A DNA stretch of 12,497 nt from an uncultured Clostridia bacterium (GTDB lineage Bacteria; Bacillota; Clostridia; UMGS1883). Where the stretch lies: positions 1 to 12,497 of the forward strand of contig CANRER010000032.1 in assembly GCA_947629615.1 (NCBI GenBank), written 5' to 3'. How positions within the stretch are numbered: the first letter of the stretch is position 1; the number at the start of each line of letters is the position of its first letter. The position numbers and the translations under genes are program-made. Positions 5,374-11,393 of the stretch are shown here, piece after piece. The notes under the pieces were generated by a model. That model was not told the DNA's origin. It did not search any database and worked only from the letters and a program-made list of their open reading frames with translations.

Positions 5374-6231
5374 ATGAAAAGAGCGACCTTTAAGTCATAC
5401 GCGAAAATAAACCTCACCTTGGACGTAATCGGCCGCCGGCCCGACGGCTATCACGAGGTTGAAATGATAATGCAGACCACCTCGCTGTGCGACACCGTAT
5501 CGGTGGAGCTGGACGAGGCGGGGGAGGGCATAACGGTCGAAACGAACCTGCCCTTTCTGCCCGTGGGGGAGGACAACCTCGCCTATCGGGCGGCGAAGCT
5601 TTTCTTTCAAGAAACGGGCCTCGGGGGCGGCGTTAGGATAAGCCTCGAAAAGCACATACCCGTGGGCGCGGGCCTCGCGGGCGGCAGCAGTAACTGCGCC
5701 GTGACGCTTAAAGCCCTCGACCGCCTGACGGGGGCGGGGCTGGGGATTGAACGCCTTTGCGAAATGGGCGCGACCCTCGGCGCGGACGTGCCGTACTGCC
5801 TTTTGGGCGGGGCGCGGCTGGCTCGCGGCATAGGCGAAAAGCTCTCGCCGCTTCCGCCGCTTATGCCCTGTCACATATTGCTTGTGAAGCCCGCCTTTTC
5901 AATCAGCACAAAGCAGGTGTACGAAAAAATCGACTCCCGCTCCGGCTTCCGCCGTCCCGATACCGAGGCAGTCATACGCGGACTTGAGCAGGGCGATATG
6001 GGCAAAATCGCGGCGGGCATGGCAAACGTACTTGAGGAGGTCAGCATAAGCGACTATCCCGTGCTGGCCGAGGTCAAGCAAAAGCTGACGTCGCTTGGCG
6101 CGGTCGTTTCGCAGATGAGCGGAAGCGGCCCGACGGTTTTCGGCATATTTACCGACCGCCGCAAGGCCGTGAACGCTAAAAACGAGCTTTGGGGCAAATA
6201 CAAGACCGTATATCTTTGCAAGCCTGTATAA
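5374..6231 (+). CDS. ispE: 4-diphosphocytidyl-2-C-methyl-D-erythritol kinase (IspE)
   Basis: IspE is the GHMP-family kinase of the methylerythritol phosphate route to isoprenoids; it phosphorylates CDP-methylerythritol at the 2-hydroxyl using ATP. At 285 residues it is full length. The N terminus has AKINLTLDV (10-18), including the active-site Lys11. The ATP-binding GHMP motif is PVGAGLAGGSSNCA (96-109), the catalytic Asp lies in LGADVP (D138), and the third motif is MSGSGPTVFG (248-257). A full AGGAGG site lies 7 nt before the ATG, and the gene has a perfect-consensus promoter. No other isoprenoid genes are nearby. spoIIR follows 55 nt downstream, with its probable SigF promoter starting inside the last codons of ispE. 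Confidence 0.98.
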   Translation: MKRATFKSYAKINLTLDVIGRRPDGYHEVEMIMQTTSLCDTVSVELDEAGEGITVETNLPFLPVGEDNLAYRAAKLFFQETGLGGGVRISLEKHIPVGAGLAGGSSNCAVTLKALDRLTGAGLGIERLCEMGATLGADVPYCLLGGARLARGIGEKLSPLPPLMPCHILLVKPAFSISTKQVYEKIDSRSGFRRPDTEAVIRGLEQGDMGKIAAGMANVLEEVSISDYPVLAEVKQKLTSLGAVVSQMSGSGPTVFGIFTDRRKAVNAKNELWGKYKTVYLCKPV

Positions 6232-6255
6232 TTTATCATTATGTGGTCAATACTA
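6226..6255 (+). promoter_or_regulatory. Probable SigF (forespore) promoter of spoIIR
   Basis: GTATA (6226-6230) fits the SigF -35 consensus GYATA. After 15 bp comes GTCAATACTA (6246-6255), which fits the -10 consensus GgnnAnAnTW except for the weak second G. The start would be near 6262, close to the spoIIR ribosome site at 6271-6278. The -35 element overlaps the ispE stop codon. spoIIR is a known SigF target in Bacillus subtilis, which supports the call. Confidence 0.6.
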
Positions 6256-6286
6256 CCCGAAAGAGAGTGAAAAGGGAGTGTTGACA

Positions 6287-6874
6287 GTGAAGAAAATAAC
6301 AGTCGCCGCGCTTACGCTGCTTTGCGCCCTGATGTGCGCCGTCAGCTACGCCTCCGGCACGGGCGAACGCCTCAGCCGCGACGTGGTGCGGCTTCATATT
6401 ATAGCCAACAGCAACGGCGAGCGCGACCAAGAGCTGAAGCTTAAGGTGCGTGACGCGGTACTGGCCGCGACAGACAGCAGCGTTACGAAGGAGAATATCC
6501 CCTCCATGCTTGACGTATACCGCGCCACAGCCGAACGGACGCTGCGCGAAAACGGCTGCGATATGCCCGTAAGCGTGGAGTACGGCCGTTTCAGCTTCCC
6601 CACAAAGAGCTACGAGGGGCTGACCTACCCGGCGGGGGAATATGACGCCGTCAGAATTGTCATCGGCGAGGGCAAGGGCGAAAACTGGTGGTGCGTGCTG
6701 TTTCCTCCGCTGTGCTACGTGCGCGGCAGCGTTGACAGCTCCGCCGCCGCCGAGCAGCTCAAAAAAATGCTCGCCCCCGCGGACTACGAGCTTCTGACCT
6801 CCGGCGCCGACGGCGCGCTGCCCGTGAGGGTGCGCTTTAAGATAGTAGAGTGGTACAACAAGATAAAGAATTGA
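6287..6874 (+). CDS. spoIIR: Stage II sporulation protein R (SpoIIR)
   Basis: SpoIIR is made in the forespore under SigF and secreted into the intermembrane space. There it triggers the membrane protease SpoIIGA to process pro-SigE in the mother cell. The product is 195 residues. It starts with Lys-Lys and a hydrophobic export segment (about 4-22), then the family block RLHIIANSNGERDQELKLK (35-53) and the signature IGEGKGENWWCVLFPPLC (126-143), preceded by YPAGEYDAVRI. I chose GTG at 6287 because GGGAG (6274-6278) lies 8 nt before it; the upstream GTG at 6278 overlaps that site. It has its own probable SigF promoter and is 9 nt upstream of trmB, so trmB may also be read in the forespore. Its presence implies a spore former. 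Confidence 0.95.
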   Translation: MKKITVAALTLLCALMCAVSYASGTGERLSRDVVRLHIIANSNGERDQELKLKVRDAVLAATDSSVTKENIPSMLDVYRATAERTLRENGCDMPVSVEYGRFSFPTKSYEGLTYPAGEYDAVRIVIGEGKGENWWCVLFPPLCYVRGSVDSSAAAEQLKKMLAPADYELLTSGADGALPVRVRFKIVEWYNKIKN

Positions 6875-6883
6875 GGAATCCCC

Positions 6884-7498
6884 ATGCGAATGAGAACACG
6901 AAACAATCTCGAGGGGCGGCTCGCCGAATGCGCCGCCCTTTTTGCCGACCTTGAGGCTCCCCTGCCCGAGGGCCCGCTCCACATAGAGGTGGGCTGCGGC
7001 AAGGGCCGCTTTATAAACGAGTGCGCCCGCCTTTTCCCCGAGGTGAACTTCCTTGCGGTGGAAAGGGTGTCGAACGTTATTGTTCTCGCTATGGAAAAGG
7101 CGCGTGACGCGGGGCTTAAGAACCTCAAATTTGTACGCGGCGATTTTGCCGCCGTCGCGCCGCTGCTGCCCGACTCCCGCGCCGAGCGCATATACCTCAA
7201 TTTCAGCGACCCTTGGCCCAAGAAGGACAACGCCAAGCGGAGGCTTACATACGGCTCGTTTTTGGAGCAGTACAAGCGCATACTCAAAAACGGCGGCGAG
7301 ATATGGTTCAAAACGGATAACCGCCCGCTTTTCGATTTTTCCCTCGAAACCTTCGCCGAAAACGGCTTCGAGCTGCCGGACGTGACGTTCGACCTCCACG
7401 CCGAGCGGCCCGAGGGCAATATCATGACGGAATACGAGCAGCGTTTCGCGCAGATGGGAATACCCATCTGCCGCCTTGTGGCGACGGTGAAAAAATAG
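6884..7498 (+). CDS. trmB: tRNA (guanine46-N7)-methyltransferase TrmB
   Basis: TrmB uses S-adenosylmethionine to make m7G46 in the variable loop of tRNAs. The 204-residue length matches Firmicutes TrmB. The Rossmann-fold SAM site is EVGCGKGRF (35-43), followed by ERVSNVI (60-66) and the family signature NFSDPWPKKDNAKRRL (106-121). FKTDN (142-146) and the C-terminal TEYEQRFAQMGIPICRL (182-198) complete the active-site region. A TGAGGA site overlapping the spoIIR stop precedes the ATG, and the gap to spoIIR is 9 nt, which indicates co-transcription. No promoter was seen directly upstream, so vegetative expression may depend on read-through from the ispE promoter. No intrinsic terminator follows. 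Confidence 0.98.
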   Translation: MRMRTRNNLEGRLAECAALFADLEAPLPEGPLHIEVGCGKGRFINECARLFPEVNFLAVERVSNVIVLAMEKARDAGLKNLKFVRGDFAAVAPLLPDSRAERIYLNFSDPWPKKDNAKRRLTYGSFLEQYKRILKNGGEIWFKTDNRPLFDFSLETFAENGFELPDVTFDLHAERPEGNIMTEYEQRFAQMGIPICRLVATVKK

Positions 7499-7533
7499 AT
7501 TAAAAAAATATTACAAAAATTTTAAGAAAAGTA

Positions 7534-7562
7534 TTGCATTAATGAAAAAACTGTGCTATAAT
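7534..7562 (+). promoter_or_regulatory. Extended -10 promoter of the secreted peptidase-like gene
   Basis: TTGCAT (7534-7539) is 17 bp from a perfect TATAAT (7557-7562), which is preceded by the extended element TGC (7554-7556). The start near 7569 gives a leader of about 45 nt before the ATG at 7615. Confidence 0.88.
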
Positions 7563-7614
7563 CTATTCATAAGCAACAAAAACGCTTAAATAAGTTCGGA
7601 GAGGGGTATGCAAA

Positions 7615-8685
7615 ATGCACAAAATAGTTAGGTCAGCGCTTTTTGTACTGATTTCCGCGCTGACCATGCTCGGTTTATCGTGCGCCGCATACGCGGCTGA
7701 CGGCGCGGTGCTGTTCAACGGCCGCGAGCTCCGCTTCGACAATGAGCCTGTCGTTGTCGACGGCTCTACCCTCGTTGAGGTTCGCCCTCTCGCCAAGGCC
7801 TTTGGGGCTTCGGTAAAGTGGTCGAACAACACGCAGAGCGTCCGTCTGACGAAAAACAACGTCGGCGTGGTGCTTAAAATGGACTATGACATAATGACCA
7901 AGAGCAGTCTTAACAGCGACGAGGACGATTTCGAGCAGCTTTCGCTCGCCGTGGCTCCACGGCTCATTGACGACGTGGCCTACGTTCCCGTCCGCGATAT
8001 TGCCGACGCCTTCGGCGCGGGCGTGGACTGGGACGACGAAACCGGCGACATACTTATCTCCACAGGCGGGTACAGCTACTCCGACAAGGCCGTCAAGGCC
8101 CGTGCGAACGATTACAAGGACGGCTCCGGCCACACCTTCTTTTTCCAGAACCAGTCCGACTGGGCTTTCCCGGATTACGGCAGCGGCTATTGCTGGACCT
8201 GCAGCTACGCCATGCTCATATCCGACGTTACCGGCGAGGTCGTTACTCCTAACGACGTGGCCGAGGTGAACGAGGAAAAAGGCGGCAGCGGCTCGTACTG
8301 CTACCATTGGGACATAGCCGATGAATTTGGCGTGGACTTCGTTCCCGCTCTCAGCGAGGACAGCCCCTATTACGGCGGGCGCGACAGTAACTCCGGCGGA
8401 ACGCTTATCAACAACGAAACCGGCGATGAGGACGTTGCCGTCGAGGCCATAAAAGAGGCTCTCGACCTTCACCCCGAGGGAGTTATGGTGCGCTACGCGG
8501 ACTATCCCCACACTATGGTGGCCGTCGGTTATGACGGCGACGATATATACTTCAACGAGCCGATGCGTCTTGGCAGCGAGTATATGGACAGCAGCACCAA
8601 GGAAAACGTCACCTTTGACGAAACCTGCGTCGGTAGGAGAGGCATCAGTATTGCCGACATAACCTTTATCCAAGCGCTTGACTGA
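7615..8685 (+). CDS. Secreted stalk-domain protein with papain/C39-like cysteine peptidase domain
   Basis: A 356-residue exported acidic protein. Residues 1-27 form a signal peptide ending in Ala-Tyr-Ala. Residues about 31-150 match the copper-amine-oxidase N-terminal-like stalk domain common in Clostridia surface proteins: the VEVRPLAKAFGASVKW (54-69) and VPVRDIADAFGAGVDW (124-139) half-repeats. Residues about 172-356 look like a papain-fold C39-like domain. Its probable nucleophile is Cys193 in GYCWTCSYAM (191-200), with Gln178 or Gln180 upstream, His299 in YPHTMVAVGYD (297-307) and Asn314 in YFNEP. Cys196 makes an unusual CxxC next to the nucleophile. The substrate is unknown; adhesion, cell-wall or peptide processing are possible. 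GAGAGGGG lies 8 nt before the chosen ATG. An ATG at 7608 is out of frame and opens only a 7-codon frame. It is monocistronic, with its own promoter and terminator. Confidence 0.82.
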   Translation: MHKIVRSALFVLISALTMLGLSCAAYAADGAVLFNGRELRFDNEPVVVDGSTLVEVRPLAKAFGASVKWSNNTQSVRLTKNNVGVVLKMDYDIMTKSSLNSDEDDFEQLSLAVAPRLIDDVAYVPVRDIADAFGAGVDWDDETGDILISTGGYSYSDKAVKARANDYKDGSGHTFFFQNQSDWAFPDYGSGYCWTCSYAMLISDVTGEVVTPNDVAEVNEEKGGSGSYCYHWDIADEFGVDFVPALSEDSPYYGGRDSNSGGTLINNETGDEDVAVEAIKEALDLHPEGVMVRYADYPHTMVAVGYDGDDIYFNEPMRLGSEYMDSSTKENVTFDETCVGRRGISIADITFIQALD

Positions 8686-8710
8686 GCATAAACAAATTAA
8701 CGAAAACAGT

Positions 8711-8737
8711 AAAAAGGCCCGCATGGCGGGCCTTTTT
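8711..8737 (+). terminator. Rho-independent terminator, possibly bidirectional
   Basis: GGCCCGC (8716-8722) and GCGGGCC (8726-8732) form a perfect 7-bp stem with the loop ATG. Five A residues precede it and five T residues follow (8733-8737), which extends the symmetry to 12 bp. It lies 25 nt after the stop of the peptidase-like gene. Confidence 0.94.
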
Positions 8738-8755
8738 GTTTGTCAAAAATAAGTA

Positions 8756-8784
8756 TGGACAAAGCCGCAAAAATGTGATATTAT
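8756..8784 (+). promoter_or_regulatory. Extended -10 promoter of the nucleotidyltransferase gene
   Basis: TGGACA (8756-8761) is 17 bp from TATTAT (8779-8784), preceded by the extended element TGA (8776-8778). Transcription would start near 8791, very close to the AAGGA site (8792-8796), so the leader is only about 15 nt. Confidence 0.78.
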
Positions 8785-8806
8785 AAATAAAAAGGACGGT
8801 GAGCGA

Positions 8807-9970
8807 ATGGAGCAATACTATCTTGACGCGCTGTATCTTGTCGGCTGCGCCATACAGAATAAAAAAGCCGTATTAAGGCCGGATATGGACGTTGGTCGGG
8901 TTGTGCACGAGTGCCACGGCCAGTCGTGCGAGCTTTTGGCTCTCTCCGCCATTGCTGCCGCTGAAAACAACGACATGGTAGAAAATCTGCCCGATATGCA
9001 GACCTATCTTGTCAAAAGGCGCGTGAAGGAAACCGTGCGCTCGCTTAATGTGAACAAGCTGCTTGTCGCGCTTGAGGCCGCCGGATATAAGCCGGTAGTC
9101 ATAAAGGGCGCAGTTTTGGCCGATCTCTACCCCGACCCCATGCTCCGCGAATCCGTCGATACCGACCTTTTTTTTGAAAACGAGGCGGACTGCGGCCGCG
9201 CCGTGAGCTTCCTGCTCGCGCACGGGGCGGCCGTCAAGGAGCTTAACGCCGCCGGCAAGCATAGCTCTGTCGAATATCCGGGCGTAGGAACCGTTGAGCT
9301 TCACCGCAGGCTTTACGACGATATTGGAAACGAGCAAATGATATGCCGCCCCCTCGAGCGCGTTTCGCTGCGCGGCGGTCGGTCAGTGTTAACTCTTGGC
9401 AAAACGGACACGCTGAAATTCGTATTTTGCCATATGCTCCACCATTTCCTCTTTAGCCGCTGTGACCTCAAGCAAATATGCGATATACTTCTGTATATGC
9501 GAAAATACCGGGCTGAAATCGACGCCGTCGAGCTGCGGCGGTTTTTGGAAAATATAGGCTATTGGCGCGCCTTTGCGACGGTTGTCGGCGCGGGGATTGA
9601 ATATTTGGGCTTTGAAAGCGGCGAGCTTCTTCCAGTCGAATACTCGCCCGAAACCGTCGAGCTTTTCCTCGCGGACTGCTTCAACGGCTGCACCAAGGGC
9701 GTGTGGGGAGAAAAGGCCCAACCGAGGGGAACGGGGATTTTTTCCGTACGCTTCAACGGTCGGCGCGGCGGCGTCATAAAGTACGCGTTCGGTCGGCTTT
9801 TCCCGGAGCGGCGTCTTCTTGAGCGGCTTTACCCGTATTGTGAAAAAAATCCCCTGCTTCTGCCGGCGGCGTGGGCGAATAATGCGTATGACCTTGCGAA
9901 GGGCGTAATTTCAAGCCGCGGGAAGTATGATGAGCGCGAGCTGCTGCTGAAAAAAATGGGTATAGTTTAG
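8807..9970 (+). CDS. NTP_transf_5-type nucleotidyltransferase family protein
   Basis: A 387-residue cytoplasmic protein of the nucleotidyltransferase-fold family known as NTP_transf_5. The diagnostic block is VVIKGAVLADLYPDPMLRES (97-116) followed by VDTDLFF (117-123), whose Asp118 and Asp120 would bind catalytic metal. VELHRRLYDD (163-172) and a helical segment with FCHMLHHFLFSRCDLKQ (207-223) follow, as in the family. The C-terminal 130 residues are not recognised. Relatives occur beside peptide-modification genes, including some lasso peptide clusters with HPr-kinase-like enzymes; that link fits the HPr-kinase-like gene downstream. The acceptor is unknown. It has its own promoter. Its stop is 178 nt before the next gene, which has another promoter, so the two are probably separate units. 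Confidence 0.83.
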   Translation: MEQYYLDALYLVGCAIQNKKAVLRPDMDVGRVVHECHGQSCELLALSAIAAAENNDMVENLPDMQTYLVKRRVKETVRSLNVNKLLVALEAAGYKPVVIKGAVLADLYPDPMLRESVDTDLFFENEADCGRAVSFLLAHGAAVKELNAAGKHSSVEYPGVGTVELHRRLYDDIGNEQMICRPLERVSLRGGRSVLTLGKTDTLKFVFCHMLHHFLFSRCDLKQICDILLYMRKYRAEIDAVELRRFLENIGYWRAFATVVGAGIEYLGFESGELLPVEYSPETVELFLADCFNGCTKGVWGEKAQPRGTGIFSVRFNGRRGGVIKYAFGRLFPERRLLERLYPYCEKNPLLLPAAWANNAYDLAKGVISSRGKYDERELLLKKMGIV

Positions 9971-10039
9971 CTCCGCGGGTCGGGATTTTTGCGCCGCACA
10001 AAAAAATACAAAAATTTTTCAAAAATTTCGCATTTCCTC

Positions 10040-10068
10040 TTGACATTCCGATAAAAATGTGGTATTGT
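10040..10068 (+). promoter_or_regulatory. Extended -10 promoter of the HPr-kinase-like operon
   Basis: TTGACA (10040-10045) is 17 bp from TATTGT (10063-10068), preceded by the extended element TGG (10060-10062). The start near 10075 leaves an untranslated leader of about 74 nt. The leader contains a weak GGCG/CGCC pair (10111-10114, 10126-10129) with an A-rich loop. Confidence 0.82.
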
Positions 10069-10148
10069 AAAGTGGTACAGTTGAGTGGGTTGATATACAA
10101 TATGTAGATGGGCGCGGCAAAAAAACGCCTAATTAAAGGAAACAGCCT

Positions 10149-11024
10149 ATGAAACTTAACAGAATTTACACCATTTCAGATTTTTTTCTGGAAATCAATG
10201 GCGACTGCCCGGGAAAAACCCTTGAAAGGCTGAGTAAGTACGAGGTAAAGGGTGATTTTGCCGGGCCTAAAGACGTTTTGCGGGTGAGCTGCCGCGTGGA
10301 GGAGAATATCCCGGCGCGTGAGCTTAATCCTCTCTACGGCAAACGGCACATTATCGAGGAATTTGGCTGTTTTGACGGAAAGTGCCTTTCGCAGGACAGG
10401 GCCGGCGAGTTATCGCTCGCCACGCTGACCTACGACAACGACTTTCATAGCGTGTGCTGTGCGCTGACCGACGTTGAGGCGCGTGGCGGCAACAGCCTTG
10501 ACAGCCGTATGATGGTTGCCGTTGGCGAGGGCGTACTCAACTGCCTGCCGGCTTTCGGAGGGATAACCTTCCACTCCTCGGCAATCGCGTTTGACGGCTG
10601 TGCGCTGTTGTTCGCCGCGCCGTCGGGAACCGGCAAGTCAACTCAGGCCCGCCTGTGGCGGGAAAACTACCCCGATAGGGCGGTATGCATAAATGACGAT
10701 ACGCCTATAATAATGAAGAAAGACGGCGTGTATCATGCTTACGGTTCGCCGTGGGCCGGAACTTCGGGCGAAAATAATAACATTTCCGCGCCGGTGAAGG
10801 CTGTCGTTTATGTGGAGCGGGGAACGGAAAACGCCGTTCGGCCTCTTGTCGGGCAGGAAAAAATCGTGCGGGGGCTGCGTTCGGTCAGGGCTCAGCATTT
10901 CCCGACGCAAACACAGCGACAGGTGAAGATATTGCTTGACTTTCTCTCCGCCGTTCCTGTGTACGAGCTCCGCTGTGATATTTCTCGCGGGGCCGTTGAA
11001 GCGGTTAAATCTCTGCTGTTCTGA
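10149..11024 (+). CDS. HPr kinase-like P-loop protein
   Basis: A 291-residue protein whose C-terminal half resembles the P-loop domain of HPr kinase/phosphorylase. It has FHSSAIAFDGCALLFAAPSG leading into the Walker A motif APSGTGKST (157-165), the acidic pair in INDDTPII (181-188), and YGSPWAGT (198-205). This type is distinct from true HprK: short homologues occur in clostridial peptide-modification loci, and the lasso-peptide kinases PadeK and ThcoK phosphorylate a C-terminal serine of their precursor. The N-terminal 135 residues are not recognised; they could bind a partner. AAAGGA (10135-10140) lies 8 nt before the ATG. It probably forms an operon with the small Ser-ended protein 67 nt downstream and the SLH gene. 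Kinase activity and substrate are inferred only. Confidence 0.8.
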   Translation: MKLNRIYTISDFFLEINGDCPGKTLERLSKYEVKGDFAGPKDVLRVSCRVEENIPARELNPLYGKRHIIEEFGCFDGKCLSQDRAGELSLATLTYDNDFHSVCCALTDVEARGGNSLDSRMMVAVGEGVLNCLPAFGGITFHSSAIAFDGCALLFAAPSGTGKSTQARLWRENYPDRAVCINDDTPIIMKKDGVYHAYGSPWAGTSGENNNISAPVKAVVYVERGTENAVRPLVGQEKIVRGLRSVRAQHFPTQTQRQVKILLDFLSAVPVYELRCDISRGAVEAVKSLLF

Positions 11025-11091
11025 TTTTAAGCGGAGCGGCAAGATTTATATAAAACAAATTGGATTCAATGTTTATCGGAAAGGGGTGACA

Positions 11092-11370
11092 ATGATGAAG
11101 ATTGAACAGAAAAAGATTTATAGCAAGCTTCGTGCCGCCATTGTCGATTTGACGGAGGTTCTTGACGAAACCGTTTCGTTCGGGGCTTATGTGGCCGCGG
11201 GAGCTAACGGCGGAAGCGTGCGTATGAACGGCGGGGCGCGTCTCTCGAATTTCCACGCGACGGAACCTTCGTTCGATGCGCCGGATGTAGCGGCCTATAA
11301 TAATGCAATAGCCGCGCGCGCCGGCGAAACTTATGACCCTAACCGCTTTACAGAAGTAAGAGTTTCCTAA
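11092..11370 (+). CDS. Unrecognised 92-residue small protein ending in serine
   Basis: I do not recognise this gene. The 92-residue product has no signal peptide, no cysteine and no transmembrane segment. Residues 1-27 are a charged, probably helical N terminus (MMKIEQKKIYSKLRAAIVDL). A Gly/Ala/Asn-rich middle follows (GAYVAAGANGGSVRMNGGAR, 31-50), then an acidic, aromatic segment and the C terminus YDPNRFTEVRVS, whose last residue is Ser92. The ribosome site AAGGGGTGA (11081-11089) is strong; ATG 11092 and ATG 11095 are both possible, and 11095 has slightly better spacing. The frame stays open further upstream, but that part overlaps the kinase gene and lacks a ribosome site. It lies between the HPr-kinase-like and SLH genes, so it may be the substrate or precursor of the locus; this is inference. 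Confidence 0.7.
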   Translation: MMKIEQKKIYSKLRAAIVDLTEVLDETVSFGAYVAAGANGGSVRMNGGARLSNFHATEPSFDAPDVAAYNNAIAARAGETYDPNRFTEVRVS

Positions 11371-11393
11371 ACGCGCTGACAGGAGAATCCCTA

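Noticed and set aside
6239..7399. Long minus-strand frame of 386 codons opposite spoIIR and trmB
   Set aside because: Both plus-strand genes carry clear family motifs; long antisense frames are common in GC-rich coding DNA.
7608..7631. Seven-codon upstream frame (ATG 7608) overlapping the start of the peptidase-like gene
   Set aside because: It begins 1 nt after the purine-rich ribosome site, too close for efficient initiation, so regulation by it is unlikely.
7675..8724. Minus-strand frame of 349 codons opposite the peptidase-like gene
   Set aside because: The plus-strand product has a signal peptide and two domains, with promoter and terminator in that orientation; the antisense frame would begin in the terminator region.
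10081..10148. Leader of the HPr-kinase-like gene considered as a riboswitch
   Set aside because: Only a weak 4-bp GGCG/CGCC pair is visible and no known aptamer signature; the leader is short.
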